Assembly: GCF_009792795.1 (NCBI RefSeq) | Contig: NZ_VKHQ01000004.1 | Span: 244,659 to 308,658 of the forward strand | Direction: 5' to 3' | DNA: 64,000 nucleotides | Source: Cognatiluteimonas profundi | GTDB taxonomy: Bacteria > Pseudomonadota > Gammaproteobacteria > Xanthomonadales > Xanthomonadaceae | Shown here: positions 27,784 to 37,122 of the stretch, piece after piece | Layout of the letters: every line of letters starts with the position of its first letter | Numbering within the stretch: position 1 is the stretch's first letter | Made by a program: the position numbers and the translations under genes | The notes under the pieces: model-generated | Told to the model about the DNA's origin: nothing | What the model saw: the letters and a program-made list of their open reading frames with translations, nothing else | The model's database searches: none

Positions 27784-27841
27784 GCGGGCATTATCGCACC
27801 GCGCCCGACGCCGGCCGTACACGCCGCGCGGGAGGCGGGCG

Positions 27842-29743
27842 TCAGTCCGCGGCGATCTCCGGAACCGGCGCGTCGACCGCCACCTCCAGCCGCTGCTGCT
27901 GTTGCTGCAGCCGCCACATCTGCGCGTAGTGTCCCTGCAGCGACAGCAGCTGCGCGTGGGTGCCGCGTTCGACGATGCGTCCGGCATCCATCACCAGGAT
28001 CTCGTCGGCATCCATGATCGTCGACAGCCGGTGCGCGATGGTCAGCGTGGTGCGGCCGACGGCGATGCGATCGAGTTCGGCCTGGATGGTCTTTTCGGAT
28101 TTCGAATCCAGCGCCGACGTGGCCTCGTCGAAAATCAGGATCGACGGATCCTTGAGCAATGCGCGCGCGATGGCCACGCGCTGCTTCTCGCCGCCCGATA
28201 GTTTCAGCCCACGCTCGCCGACCTGGGTCTCGTAGCCATCGGGCAGGGACACGATGAGGTCATGGATGTGTGCCGCGCGCGCCGCCTGCTCGACGTCCTC
28301 GCGGCTGGCCGCCGGTCGCCCATAGAGGATGTTGTAGTAGATGCTGTCGTTGAACAGCACCGTGTCCTGCGGAACGATGGCGATCGCCGCACGCACCGAC
28401 GCCTGGGTGTAGTCGCGGATGTCGCGCGTGATGCCGTCGTCGGCGGTGATCGCGATGCGGCCGTCGTCGACGTCGTAGAAGCGGTACAGCAGCCGCGCCA
28501 GCGTCGACTTGCCCGAACCCGAATGCCCGACCACCGCGACGTTTCCACCCGGCGGGATGCTGAAGCTCACCTCGCGCAGGATCTCGCGGCGCGCGTCGTA
28601 GGCGAAGCGCACGTTGTCGAATGCCACGCGTGGCCGATGCGTGTGCAGCGGGATCGCGCCAGGGCGGTCCTGCACGTCCTGGCGCTCGTCGAGCAGGCCG
28701 AACAGGCGCTCCAGGTTGGTGAAGGCCGCCTTGACCTCGCGATACATCATGCCCAGCAGGTTCAGCGGCGCCGACAGCTGCAGCAGGTAGGCGTTGACGA
28801 GCACCAGGTCGCCGATGGTCATCGTGCCGGCGGTCACGCCCGCGGCGGCGCGCCACATCATCGCGGTGACGCCGATCGCGACGATCGACGTCTGCCCCAG
28901 GTTGAGGACGGCAAGCGTCTTGCGCGCCATCACCTGCGCGTTTTCCAGGCCGACGAGGTTCTCGTCGTAGCGGCGCGCCTCGTGCTCCTCGTTGCCGAAG
29001 TACTTGACGGTCTCGTAGTTGAGCAGCGAATCGACCGCACGCTCGTTGGCGTGCGTATCGGCCTCCACCGACGCGCGGTAATAGCGCGTGCGCCACTCGG
29101 TGATCGAGAAGGTGAAGGCGACATAGGCCGCCAGCGTCACCAGCGTGATCGCGGCGAACACCCAGTCGTAGGCCCACACCAGCACGACGGTGACCAGGGT
29201 CACTTCCAGGATCGTCGGCAGGATCGTGTACAGCGTCCAGTCCAGCAGGTCGGAGATCGCGCTGCCGCCACGCTCGACATCGCGCGCGACGCCACCGGTG
29301 CGACGGGCCAGGTGGAAGCGCAGCGACAGTGCGTGCAGGTGGCGGAACACCTGCAGCGTGACCTTGCGCGACACGCGCGCCATCACCCGCGCGAACACCA
29401 CCTGGCGCAACTCGGTGAACAAGGTCACCGACAGCCGCGATGCGCCGTAGGCAATGAGCAACCCCACCGGCAACACCAGCTGCGACGGCGGCAGGCTGAG
29501 GCCGTCGACCAGTTTCTTGAGCAGCATCGGCACGGCGAGGTTGGCGAGCTTGCCGGCGACGACCAGCGCCAGCGCCAGGCCGATGCGGCCAGTGAAGGGC
29601 TTCAGGAACGGCAACAGGTCACGCACGACCTGGGCTTCGCTACGCGCCGTGCCTGGGCGCGCGACCGCCAACGCCTCCGTCGTTCCTTCCTCGGCCTGCG
29701 TCGTGGAGGCCGGGGTCTGGGGAGGCGGGAATGGTCGGGTCAT
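27842..29743 (-). CDS. ATM1-type ABC exporter (ABCB7/HMT1 family)
   Basis: A 633-residue half-transporter with an N-terminal six-helix membrane domain (about 40-340) and a C-terminal nucleotide-binding domain. That domain has Walker [10 protein letters not shown] (about 405), signature LSGGEKQR (about 515), Walker [13 protein letters not shown] and H-loop IAHRLST. The membrane-domain features [13 protein letters not shown] and [11 protein letters not shown] are diagnostic of the Atm1 group, whose bacterial members export glutathione conjugates or metal-thiol species. ATG 29743 is chosen over a TTG two codons upstream. The C-terminus has a Gln run ([10 protein letters not shown]). Confidence 0.9.
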   Translation of the reverse strand: MTRPFPPPQTPASTTQAEEGTTEALAVARPGTARSEAQVVRDLLPFLKPFTGRIGLALALVVAGKLANLAVPMLLKKLVDGLSLPPSQLVLPVGLLIAYGASRLSVTLFTELRQVVFARVMARVSRKVTLQVFRHLHALSLRFHLARRTGGVARDVERGGSAISDLLDWTLYTILPTILEVTLVTVVLVWAYDWVFAAITLVTLAAYVAFTFSITEWRTRYYRASVEADTHANERAVDSLLNYETVKYFGNEEHEARRYDENLVGLENAQVMARKTLAVLNLGQTSIVAIGVTAMMWRAAAGVTAGTMTIGDLVLVNAYLLQLSAPLNLLGMMYREVKAAFTNLERLFGLLDERQDVQDRPGAIPLHTHRPRVAFDNVRFAYDARREILREVSFSIPPGGNVAVVGHSGSGKSTLARLLYRFYDVDDGRIAITADDGITRDIRDYTQASVRAAIAIVPQDTVLFNDSIYYNILYGRPAASREDVEQAARAAHIHDLIVSLPDGYETQVGERGLKLSGGEKQRVAIARALLKDPSILIFDEATSALDSKSEKTIQAELDRIAVGRTTLTIAHRLSTIMDADEILVMDAGRIVERGTHAQLLSLQGHYAQMWRLQQQQQRLEVAVDAPVPEIAAD

Positions 29744-29804
29744 CGACAAAAGATGGAGGCGGATCGCCGACTTCCAACCGGCCGCGGCGGCATGCCGGGT
29801 CGTT

Positions 29805-30020
29805 TCAATCCATGGGCTCGGGCGGCACCGGGTCGTGTGCGGGCGGCAGCCAGGGCTGCGGCACGCCGGGCGCGGGGATTTCCGGAGACGGCGTGGTGCG
29901 GAACGGCACCGGTTCGGGCTGTGGTGGCGCTTCGGGCAGGGGCTGGCCGGGACCCGGGTCGGGTCGCTGCGGTATTTCCGGGCCGGGCGTGGTCGGCTGG
30001 GTCGATGTCTGCGCGTTCAT
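29805..30020 (-). CDS. Small proline-rich protein
   Basis: A 71-residue ORF from ATG 30020, about 62 bp upstream of the ATM1-type gene on the same strand. Roughly a third of the residues are Pro (for example PGPEIPQRPDPGPGQPLPEA), in repeated PxP segments with few hydrophobic residues and no signal peptide or helix. Short Pro-rich proteins of this style are frequent and uncharacterised in this family. The coding call rests on the sustained Pro/Glu/Gln composition and the intact start and stop; expression is uncertain. Confidence 0.5.
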   Translation of the reverse strand: MNAQTSTQPTTPGPEIPQRPDPGPGQPLPEAPPQPEPVPFRTTPSPEIPAPGVPQPWLPPAHDPVPPEPMD

Positions 30021-30126
30021 CGCGGGGCTGCACACGGGACGGGCAACATACGTCGCGCCGCGCGTGGAGCGCGTGACCGCGCCCGACCTCGTATCCTGTG
30101 CGCCGCCCCGACCACCGACCCCGACC

Positions 30127-30384
30127 ATGACCGACCTCCCCGATCGCCTGTCGCAGGATCCGCGCAGCCCCTTCCATGATGCGACGCTGCTCGAGCGCGG
30201 CGTGGGCATCAAGTTCAACGGGCAGGAGCGCACCAACGTCGAGGAATACTGCATCAGCGAAGGCTGGATCCGCGTTGCCGCCGGCAAGGCGCTCGACCGC
30301 CGCGGCCAACCGATGACGATGAAGATCAAGGGCCGTGTCGAGCCCTACCTGCAGGCACCGGATTCCACGCCCGACCCAGCCTGA
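30127..30384 (+). CDS. DUF3297-family protein
   Basis: An 85-residue cytoplasmic protein starting MTDLPDRLSQDPRSPFHD. The block GVGIKFNGQERTNVEEYCIS, followed by GWIRVAAGKALDRRGQPMT, is the recognisable DUF3297 core, conserved in many proteobacteria. The function is unknown. Its ATG is 106 bp from the divergent Pro-rich gene. A glycosyltransferase follows about 95 bp downstream on the same strand. Confidence 0.85.
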   Translation: MTDLPDRLSQDPRSPFHDATLLERGVGIKFNGQERTNVEEYCISEGWIRVAAGKALDRRGQPMTMKIKGRVEPYLQAPDSTPDPA

Positions 30385-30480
30385 CCGGTCGACGGCGCGC
30401 TGAAGCAGCCGGGCGCGCTCACGGCCGCAGTTCACGCATGCGTCCCGGAACCAGCCAACCGGCCGTGCAATCATCGTCGC

Positions 30481-31194
30481 GTGATTTCCTTCATCGTGCC
30501 GGCCCACAACGAAGAACGCGAGCTGGGCCAGTCGCTCACGTCGCTGCATGCGGCCGCGCGCGAGCTGGCATTGCATTACGAGCTGCTCGTCGTCGACGAC
30601 GCCTCCGGCGACCGCACGCCAGCGATCGCGGTCGAGCATGGCGCACGCGTGGTTGCGGTCGAGTGCCGCCACATCGCGGCGACGCGCAATGCCGGGGCAC
30701 GACAGTCGAACGGCAACCTGCTGGTGTTCGTCGACGCCGACACGCACGTGCACGCGGACCTGCTTGGCGCGGCCATCGCCGCGGTCGATGCGGGGGCGAT
30801 CGGCGGTGGCGCCGGCGTGCGCCTGCGTGGGTGCCGCTCGCTGCCGCAACGCGCCGCCATGCTGCTGCTGGGCTGGATGTTCCGCGCCACCGGCATCGCG
30901 CCGGGCTGTTTCATCTTCTGCACGCGCGGCGCATTCACCGCCACCGGCGGTTTCGACGAGCGCTATTTCGCCGGGGAGGATGTCGCCTTCAGTCGCGCAT
31001 TGGCACGGCATGGCCACTTCGTGATCCTGCGCGCGCAGGCACTGACGTCGGCGCGCAAGCTGCGCACCTTCAGCATTGCCGAGCACCTGCGCCTGGTGCT
31101 GCGGTTCGGCTTGCGTGGCCGCGCCGTGCTGCGATCGCGCGAGCACCTGCAGCTGTGGTACGCGGAGCGTCGCGACGACAGCAGCGGCGCATGA
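30481..31194 (+). CDS. Family 2 glycosyltransferase
   Basis: A 237-residue GT-A fold transferase beginning at GTG 30481 with the family start ISFIVPAHNEERELGQSL. The nucleotide-sugar binding strand LLVVDDASGDRTPAI (about 38-52), the metal-binding DxD in VFVDADTHVHAD (about 80-91) and the acceptor region TGGFDERYFAGEDVAFS (about 155-171, with the catalytic ED) are present. No membrane helix is evident. The acceptor and sugar are unknown. No ribosome-binding site is clear at the GTG. It is convergent with the ZIP transporter. Confidence 0.85.
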   Translation: MISFIVPAHNEERELGQSLTSLHAAARELALHYELLVVDDASGDRTPAIAVEHGARVVAVECRHIAATRNAGARQSNGNLLVFVDADTHVHADLLGAAIAAVDAGAIGGGAGVRLRGCRSLPQRAAMLLLGWMFRATGIAPGCFIFCTRGAFTATGGFDERYFAGEDVAFSRALARHGHFVILRAQALTSARKLRTFSIAEHLRLVLRFGLRGRAVLRSREHLQLWYAERRDDSSGA

Positions 31195-31275
31195 GCGCAT
31201 GTGCGCGTGGCAGCCGCCCGCGCTTCGAAAGCGTGCACGCTGCCCTGGACGGCGTGCACGCGATGCCGGACCGCG

Positions 31276-32049
31276 TCATCCCAGCGCGGTGTCGAGCAGC
31301 ATCATCAACACGAATCCCAGGATGAGCCCGGTCGTGGCGAAGTTCTCATGTCCCTGCCGGTGCGACTCCGGGATGATTTCGTGGCTCACCACAAACAGCA
31401 TCGCGCCGGCGGCGAAGCCCAGGCCGCAGGGCAGCAGCCATGGCAGGGCGACAACAAGACTGACCCCCGCCAACGCCCCCACCGGCTCGATCAGGCCAGA
31501 TGCCATGCCCACCAGGATGGAGCGGCGGCGGCCGTATCCGACCGCCAGCATCGCCAGCGCGACGACGAGGCCTTCGGGCAGGTCCTGGATCGCGATGCCG
31601 ATGGCCAGCGCGTTCGCATGGCTGACGTTGCTGGCGGCATAGCCCACGCCGATCGCCAGTCCCTCTGGCAGGTTGTGCAGGCAGATCGCGAACACGAACA
31701 GCCAGGTGCGCCGGATCCGCAGCAGCGATCCACCTTCCGGACCCTTGATGAAATGCTCATGCGGCAGCACCCGTTCGAGCAGCATGATCAGCGCCGCGCC
31801 CAGCAGGATCGACGATCCGACGATGAGACCCGCGGCCCAGGGTCCGTCTCCCTGCAGCCGGGCTTCCTTGAGCCCGGGCAACACCAGCGAAAACGCGCTG
31901 GCCGCCAGCATGATCCCGGCGCCAAAACCCAGCAGGGCATCCTGCGTGCGTTGCTTGAGCCGGCTGGCGAACAACGCGGGCAGTGTTCCCACAGCGGTCG
32001 CGGTCGCGGCGGCCGATCCGGCGATCAGTGCGGACAGGACGGGGGTCAT
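31276..32049 (-). CDS. ZIP-family metal transporter (ZupT-like)
   Basis: A 257-residue inner-membrane divalent-metal permease with about eight helices. The two metal-binding helices carry AICLHNLPEGLAIGVG (HNxPEG) and AIGIAIQDLPEGLVVALA; the second has Gln-Asp where many ZIP proteins have His-Asn. The C-terminal helix contains VVSHEIIPESH. A cytoplasmic loop with HEHF lies between helices 3 and 4. It is predicted to import zinc or related divalent cations. It stands alone, with no metal regulator beside it. Confidence 0.9.
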   Translation of the reverse strand: MTPVLSALIAGSAAATATAVGTLPALFASRLKQRTQDALLGFGAGIMLAASAFSLVLPGLKEARLQGDGPWAAGLIVGSSILLGAALIMLLERVLPHEHFIKGPEGGSLLRIRRTWLFVFAICLHNLPEGLAIGVGYAASNVSHANALAIGIAIQDLPEGLVVALAMLAVGYGRRRSILVGMASGLIEPVGALAGVSLVVALPWLLPCGLGFAAGAMLFVVSHEIIPESHRQGHENFATTGLILGFVLMMLLDTALG

Positions 32050-32226
32050 TGCCTGCCGATCGCGGGGGAAGTCACCTGCACGACAGCCGGGGATCGATGC
32101 AAGGTGGCGACTCGTGCACGGCGGTACGCAACCATGCGGGCATGGGCGTTGCCGCCCCGTTAACGTCGCGGCGCACCAGTGCGGACACGCGGTCGCGTGG
32201 GTCCGCAGCGCATCAGCGGCGCTGCC

Positions 32227-32256
32227 GAAAAAAAACGCCGGGAATTACCCGGCGTT
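32227..32256 (-). terminator. Intrinsic terminator of the BON lipoprotein gene
   Basis: Read leftward, 9-bp arms AACGCCGGG / CCCGGCGTT (32256-32234) surround a 5-base loop and are followed by a run of T (the A-run at 32227-32233 on the plus strand). It sits 21 bp after the gene's stop. Confidence 0.85.
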
Positions 32257-32277
32257 GGTTTCACACTTGCTGGCGCA

Positions 32278-32622
32278 TCAGCTGACGACGAGCGCGGTGG
32301 CAACGACAGCCTTGACGCCGGCCGTCCCCTGCGCGGCGCGGATCGCCTGGTCGCGCAGCGCCGCCGTGGCGACGTGGCCGGCCAGGTAGACGGTGCCGTC
32401 CTCGACGCGAACGCTGACGCCCGCGGCGTCGGTGCCCAGGGTCGACTTCAGCGACGCCTGCACCGCGTTGGTCAGCGACATGTCGGCGGTCGCGGGGACC
32501 GGCACCTGGATGGTGGTGGAGCCCGGACCAGGCGTGTTCACGACCACGGGGCGGGTCGTGCAGGCGGCGAGCGAGGCTGCGGCGACAATGAGTGCGGTGC
32601 CGGCAAGAATTCGGTTCTGCAT
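32278..32622 (-). CDS. BON-domain lipoprotein
   Basis: A 114-residue lipoprotein with signal [12 protein letters not shown] (Cys about 21), a short Pro/Thr linker (VNTPGPGSTTIQVPVPA) and a BON domain (about 50-114: AVQASLKSTLGTDAAGVSVR, TVYLAGHVATAALRDQAI). BON domains bind membranes or phospholipids and occur in osmotic-stress proteins such as OsmY. A strong intrinsic terminator lies directly after the stop, so it is probably monocistronic. Confidence 0.88.
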   Translation of the reverse strand: MQNRILAGTALIVAAASLAACTTRPVVVNTPGPGSTTIQVPVPATADMSLTNAVQASLKSTLGTDAAGVSVRVEDGTVYLAGHVATAALRDQAIRAAQGTAGVKAVVATALVVS

Positions 32623-32731
32623 GGTGGTTCTCCTTGGATGGACCGGCGACCTTTGCAGGCGAGCGGTCAACTGCTGGTGAGTTGCCAGGCAGGCGGTGGT
32701 GCCCCGTTCAGGTAACGGCCGCCGGCGCCAG

Positions 32732-33712
32732 TCACACCACCAGGACGACCTTGCCGATGTGCTGGCCGCGCTCCAGCCAGGCATGGGCTTCGGCCGCCTG
32801 CGCGAGGGGAAACGAGCGGTCGATGACGGGTACGACACGGCCGTCCTCGAGCCAGGGCCAGGCCACGCGTTCGACTTCGACGGCGAGCCGGGCTTTTTCG
32901 TCGGCGCTGCGCGCACGCAGCGTCGAGCCGGTGATGATCGCGCGCTTGCGCATCACCGCCCATACCGGAACCTGCAACACGGCACCACCCTGCGCGGCGA
33001 TGTAGACGATGCGCCCACCGATGTTCAGCGCATCCAGGGTCGCGTCGAAGTAAGCCGCGCCGACCATGTCCAGTGCGACGTCGATCCCACCGGCATCCTT
33101 GGCGATCGCGCCGAAGTCCTGCGTCAGCGTGTCCACCGCGATGTCCGCGCCGAGCATGGTCGCCTGCGTCGCCTTCATCACGCCGCGCGCGGTTGCCAGC
33201 ACCTGCGCGCCGGCCGCCTTCGCCATCTGGATCGCGGTCACGCCGATGCCGGACGTCGCGCCATGCACCAGCAGGCGCTCGCCGCGCTTGAGTGCGCCGT
33301 GCTCGAAGACGTTCGCGTAGACGGTGAAGATGGTTTCCGGCAAGGCGGCGGCCTGGATGAAGGTCAGCCCGCGCGGGATCGGCAGCACATGGCGCGCGTC
33401 GGCAACGGCGTACTCCGCATACCCGCCGCCGCCCAGCAGCGCGCACACGCGATCGCCGACCTTCCAGCGTCCGGCTGCGACGACGATGTCGCCGGCCACT
33501 TCCAGTCCCAGCGTGTCCGCTGCACCCGGCGGCGGCGGATAGTCGCCCTCGCGCTGCAGGATGTCCGGCCGGTTGATCCCCGCCGCGCTGACCCGGATCA
33601 CGACTTCGCCCGGGCCAGGCACCGGCACGGGAACCTGGACCGCATGCAGTGCCTGCGCACCGCCCTTGCCGCCGTGGATGGCGATCGCGGTCATGGTGGC
33701 GACGCTGGACAT
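32732..33712 (-). CDS. NAD(P)H:quinone oxidoreductase (zinc-less MDR family)
   Basis: A 326-residue medium-chain dehydrogenase of the quinone oxidoreductase/PIG3 type: a GroES-like N-terminal domain (VSAAGINRPDILQREGDYPPP) and a Rossmann domain (ERLLVHGATSGIGVTAIQMA, about 145-165). The zinc ligands of alcohol dehydrogenases are absent. ATG 33712 (MSSVATMTAI) is used; ATG 33694 is an equally good start. It transfers hydride from NAD(P)H to quinones or alpha,beta-unsaturated carbonyls. It is divergent from a secreted-protein gene. Confidence 0.9.
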   Translation of the reverse strand: MSSVATMTAIAIHGGKGGAQALHAVQVPVPVPGPGEVVIRVSAAGINRPDILQREGDYPPPPGAADTLGLEVAGDIVVAAGRWKVGDRVCALLGGGGYAEYAVADARHVLPIPRGLTFIQAAALPETIFTVYANVFEHGALKRGERLLVHGATSGIGVTAIQMAKAAGAQVLATARGVMKATQATMLGADIAVDTLTQDFGAIAKDAGGIDVALDMVGAAYFDATLDALNIGGRIVYIAAQGGAVLQVPVWAVMRKRAIITGSTLRARSADEKARLAVEVERVAWPWLEDGRVVPVIDRSFPLAQAAEAHAWLERGQHIGKVVLVV

Positions 33713-33876
33713 GGAATGGGTTCCTGGGTGTCGGGGACACAGCTTGCCGAGTGCCGGTTCTCGACCATGCGAAGAGGCTGCGCAGGATGACCGGGGCCCG
33801 GACCCGGATGCGTTGGTCGAGACACCCGCCACGACGCAGGTCGCCGCGGGACCTCGCATCCACTACGGAGTTCGCC

Positions 33877-34470
33877 ATGCCCAGGACCATCCTCACCATT
33901 GCCATCTGTGCCGCGACGCTTGGGCCCGTCGCCATGCTGTCCGCCGTCGCCGCCGGGACCAAGCCCTCCCACCCGGCATCCCGCGCCGTCGCCGCCAGCG
34001 ACCAGGAGATGGTGCGCAGCGCCATGCACGCCGCCCCGGCCAAGGTCGGCGCCAGTGCCACGATCGTCGCCGCCAACGCCGACGGCAGCATGCGAACGCT
34101 CCGACCCGGGACCAACGGCTTCACCTGCATGCCCGACAATCCGGCGACCCCTGGCCCGGACCCGATGTGCATGGATCGGCCAGCCCTGGAGTGGGCCAAC
34201 GCCTGGATCGGGCACAAGCCGCCACCGACCGGCAAGGTTGGCCTGATGTACATGCTCAGCGGCGGAACCGACGCCAGCAATACCGATCCCTACGCCACCA
34301 AACCCGATGCGGCGAACCATTGGATCAAGACCGGTCCGCACGTGATGGTCGTCGGCGCCGATGCCGCGTTCTACACGAATTACCCGCGCGCAGCCGATCC
34401 GGATACCGCGGAGCCCTACGTGATGTGGCCGGACACGCCCTACGAACACCTGATGGTGCCGGTCCATTAG
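33877..34470 (+). CDS. Secreted protein of unknown function
   Basis: A 197-residue protein with an N-terminal signal peptide (RTILTIAICAATLGPVAMLSAVAAG, cleavage near 26). The mature part contains GTNGFTCMPDNPATPGPDPM with two cysteines, DRPALEWANAWIGHK and repeated Asp/Thr-Pro turns, suggesting a compact periplasmic or extracellular domain. No catalytic signature is recognised. The ATG at 33877 is the one that yields a proper signal sequence. A GC-rich hairpin follows the stop at 34480-34499. Confidence 0.8.
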   Translation: MPRTILTIAICAATLGPVAMLSAVAAGTKPSHPASRAVAASDQEMVRSAMHAAPAKVGASATIVAANADGSMRTLRPGTNGFTCMPDNPATPGPDPMCMDRPALEWANAWIGHKPPPTGKVGLMYMLSGGTDASNTDPYATKPDAANHWIKTGPHVMVVGADAAFYTNYPRAADPDTAEPYVMWPDTPYEHLMVPVH

Positions 34471-34479
34471 GACGGCGCC

Positions 34480-34499
34480 GGGCCCGGTGAACCGGGCCC
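34480..34499. terminator. Hairpin after the secreted-protein gene
   Basis: Nine-base arms GGGCCCGGT / ACCGGGCCC with a 2-base centre, 9 bp after the stop at 34470. There is no strong T-run, so termination efficiency is uncertain. Confidence 0.5.
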
Positions 34500-34573
34500 A
34501 TGACCGTGTTCCCCCGTTCATGTTGGCGGGCCTAGGATCGGCAGCCTGACTCGGCTCTCCCAAGGACCACCAC

Positions 34574-34978
34574 ATGAAACGCATCCTGCTGGCTACCGCG
34601 ATATCCCTGACGCTCCTGTCCACCGCCGCGATGGCCATGCCTGGCCATGGCAACGGCAACGGCAACGGGCACGGTCATTCCAACAATTCCCGGGACGATG
34701 GCGACCATGATGGCGGTCGTTCGTATCGACACGGACATCATTGGAAGGCCGCCCACCGCGTGCACCACGACAATGGCCTGCACCTGGGCCAGTACAAGTT
34801 CGCGCGCGGCGAGCGCGTGCCGGACATGTACAGGCAGCCGCGCTATTACGTCGAGGATTACCGCGTCTATCACCTTGCGCCGCCGCCGCGCGGTTACCGC
34901 TGGGTGCGTCCGGACGATGGCCGCTACCTGCTGATCTCGACGGCAACCGGCCTGATCTCGCAGATCCTCGGATATTGA
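34574..34978 (+). CDS. RcnB-family periplasmic protein
   Basis: A 134-residue secreted protein with signal peptide KRILLATAISLTLLSTAAMA. A Gly/Asn/His repeat (HGNGNGNGHGHSNN) and an Asp/His-rich stretch follow, and then the RcnB domain (YRHGHHWKAAHRVHH to GYRWVRPDDGRYLLISTATG). RcnB proteins influence nickel/cobalt homeostasis in E. coli; the His-rich N-terminus could bind metal, but this is inference. A clear AAGGA ribosome-binding site precedes ATG 34574. A strong intrinsic terminator follows. Confidence 0.88.
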   Translation: MKRILLATAISLTLLSTAAMAMPGHGNGNGNGHGHSNNSRDDGDHDGGRSYRHGHHWKAAHRVHHDNGLHLGQYKFARGERVPDMYRQPRYYVEDYRVYHLAPPPRGYRWVRPDDGRYLLISTATGLISQILGY

Positions 34979-34995
34979 TCCGAGCCGATGAAAGG

Positions 34996-35020
34996 ACCCC
35001 GCTTCGGCGGGGTTTTTTTT
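34996..35020 (+). terminator. Intrinsic terminator after the rcnB-like gene
   Basis: Stem ACCCCGC-TTCG-GCGGGGT followed by a run of eight T. The UUCG tetraloop makes it a strong classical terminator, 17 bp after the stop. Confidence 0.92.
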
Positions 35021-35138
35021 GGATCGGCGTTCGTCCGGCAACGCGCCCGGAGCGTGCCCGGGCGCGACGCCACGGCTTGGCGGGGCCGCCGCCAAGCCCA
35101 TGCTAGGCTCCGCCCAATCAATGCACCGGAGCATCCAC

Positions 35139-35573
35139 ATGGGTCCACGCCTGCTTCTCGCCACCACGGTCCTGCTGCTCGCCGCCGTCGCGCCAGCCCA
35201 CGCTGCCGACGTGAGCTGCACCCTGCACTACAACATGTCCGGCGGCGGCGCCTTCTACAAGCATTCGACCGGCACCGGCGAAGTGTCCTGCAGCAACGGC
35301 CAGCGGCTTGCGGTGGACATCGAATCCAAGGGCGGCGGACTGACATTCGGCCACTCGAAGATTGTCGATGGCGTCGGAAAGTTTTCCGGCGTATCGGACA
35401 TCCATGACGTCATCGGTGGCTACGCGACGGCCGAAGCCAACGCGGGTGCCGGCAATGCAACCAAGGCCCAGGTCGTCACCAAGGGATCGATCTCGCTCGC
35501 CCTGACCGGCAAGGGCAGCGGCCACACGCTGGGCGTGTCGTTCGGCAGCTTCATCATCTCCGAACGCAAGTAA
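35139..35573 (+). CDS. Small secreted protein of unknown function
   Basis: A 144-residue protein with signal peptide GPRLLLATTVLLLAAVAPAHA; cleavage before ADVSC is likely. The mature part has two cysteines (VSCTLHYNMS, EVSCSNGQRL) that could form a disulfide, and alternating Gly-rich strands (KGGGLTFGHS, KGSGHTLGVSFGSF) suggesting a beta-sandwich or beta-barrel. ATG 35139 is preferred over the in-frame ATG at 35121 because GGAG at 35128-35131 is spaced 7 bases before it. Not recognised beyond this. Confidence 0.78.
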   Translation: MGPRLLLATTVLLLAAVAPAHAADVSCTLHYNMSGGGAFYKHSTGTGEVSCSNGQRLAVDIESKGGGLTFGHSKIVDGVGKFSGVSDIHDVIGGYATAEANAGAGNATKAQVVTKGSISLALTGKGSGHTLGVSFGSFIISERK

Positions 35574-35717
35574 TCGCCGACCGTTGCCGCCCCGCACCCC
35601 GGGGCCGGCAGGGGCGATCGGGCCATGGCCTAAACTGCGTCGATCGGTGACGCATGCCGTGCTTCGCGTGCGCCGCCATGAGCACATTCCTGATTCGCCG
35701 CGACCATCGGAGAGCCC

Positions 35718-36638
35718 ATGCGCACCTTCCCACCCGTCTCGCTCATTGGCGCCCCCACGGATATCGGCGCGGGCGATCGCGGCGCCGTGATGGGGCCCGA
35801 GGCCCTGCGTATCGCGGGCCTGGGCGAAGCGCTGTCAGCGCGCGGCGTCGACGTCATCGATCGCGGCAACCTCGATGGCCCGCGCAATCCGTGGCTCGGT
35901 CCCGTGGATGGCTATCGCCACCTGGAGCAGGTCGTGGCCTGGAACCGCGCGGTGATGGACGCGGTGGGGAATGAATTGCGCCAGGGACGCCTGCCGCTCC
36001 TGATGGGCGGAGACCATTGCCTGGGGATCGGTTCGATCACCGCGGTGGCGGCGCATTGCCGCGATGCCGGCAAGTCGCTGCGCGTGCTGTGGCTGGACGC
36101 GCATGCGGACTTCAACACGCATGACGTCACGCCCTCGGGCAACATCCATGGGATGCCGGTCGCCTGCCTGTGCGGCATCGGCCCCGATGCGCTCACCAGG
36201 CTCGGTGGCAGTGCACCCGCGCTGCTGCCGTCGCAGATCCGCCAGCTCGGCATCCGCTCGGTGGATCCGGGCGAGAAGCGCCTGATCAAGCAGCACGCGC
36301 TGGATGTGTACGACATGCGCTACATCGATGAAGTCGGCATGAAGCGCGCGGTGGAAGAGGCGCTGTCGGGCATGGATGACGACACCCACCTGCATGTCAG
36401 CTTCGACGTGGACTTCCTGGATCCGAGCATCGCACCGGGTGTCGGTACCGTCGTCCCCGGCGGCCCGAACTATCGCGAAGCCCAGCTGGTGATGGAAATG
36501 ATCGCCGACAGCGGCCGCATGGGGTCGCTGGACATCATGGAACTCAACCCGGTGCTGGATACGCGCAATGCGACCGCACTGCTCGCGGTGGACCTGGTGG
36601 AAAGCCTGTTCGGAAAATCCACCCTGATGCGCGATTGA
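35718..36638 (+). CDS. rocF: Arginase
   Basis: A 306-residue ureohydrolase that converts L-arginine to ornithine and urea. All Mn-binding residues are visible: H100 in MGGDHCLGIGS, D127/H129/D131 in LDAHADFN and D230/D232 in SFDVDFLDP. The specificity loop THDVTPSGNIHGMP supports arginase rather than agmatinase. A GGAGAG ribosome-binding site precedes ATG 35718. It stands alone, with no arginine transporter or ornithine aminotransferase adjacent. Confidence 0.95.
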   Translation: MRTFPPVSLIGAPTDIGAGDRGAVMGPEALRIAGLGEALSARGVDVIDRGNLDGPRNPWLGPVDGYRHLEQVVAWNRAVMDAVGNELRQGRLPLLMGGDHCLGIGSITAVAAHCRDAGKSLRVLWLDAHADFNTHDVTPSGNIHGMPVACLCGIGPDALTRLGGSAPALLPSQIRQLGIRSVDPGEKRLIKQHALDVYDMRYIDEVGMKRAVEEALSGMDDDTHLHVSFDVDFLDPSIAPGVGTVVPGGPNYREAQLVMEMIADSGRMGSLDIMELNPVLDTRNATALLAVDLVESLFGKSTLMRD

Positions 36639-36840
36639 TCCACGCGGGCCGGCATCGCCCGCCTGCTGATCGCCGGTCCACGGCCGCGCATGTGCACTGC
36701 CATTGGCCGAACTTCCTGAACGCCAGTCGCGGCGCAACAAGCCTTTTTCCCGCGGACTCCACATGGGCTTCACGGCCGCCTGCGTCTCATTGACGGGTGG
36801 GCTGCCGATGGCCCTTGCGATCCACCAGGAGAGATTGACG

Positions 36841-36993
36841 ATGAAGCGACTGATTGCCTTGATGCTGATGGCCATGTTTTCCACGGCCACACTGAGCGCG
36901 TGCAACACCATGGCCGGCGCTGGCAAGGACGTGCAGAAGGTCGGCGAAAAGGTCCAGGACAAGGCCGAGGATTGCAAGGACGGCAAGTGCTGA
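36841..36993 (+). CDS. Entericidin-like small lipoprotein
   Basis: A 50-residue lipoprotein with signal KRLIALMLMAMFSTATLSAC, then NTMAGAGKDVQKVGEKVQD and a lysine/glutamate-rich tail. This is the EcnA/EcnB family, small envelope lipoproteins tied to stationary-phase or osmotic stress. Two further cysteines (ED-C-KDGK-C) occur at the very end, which is not typical of E. coli entericidins. A strong intrinsic terminator lies 50 bp downstream. Confidence 0.85.
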   Translation: MKRLIALMLMAMFSTATLSACNTMAGAGKDVQKVGEKVQDKAEDCKDGKC

Positions 36994-37043
36994 GAGGCGC
37001 CATGCCGCTGTTTTGACGGAGAACGCGCGTAGCAGGGATGCAC

Positions 37044-37075
37044 GCGGGCCGGAGCAATCCGGCCCGCTTTTTTTT
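37044..37075 (+). terminator. Intrinsic terminator after the entericidin-like gene
   Basis: Ten-base arms GCGGGCCGGA / TCCGGCCCGC with a GCAA loop, followed by a run of nine T. It is the end of the entericidin transcript. Confidence 0.92.
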
Positions 37076-37122
37076 GCCCGGCGAATGCCCAAGGCAATCG
37101 CCGATGCGATTACCCGCCGCGA

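Noticed and set aside
31201..32163. Long rightward frame opposite the ZIP transporter
   Set aside because: Gln/Arg/Asp-rich antisense translation; the leftward frame has HNLPEG and eight helices.
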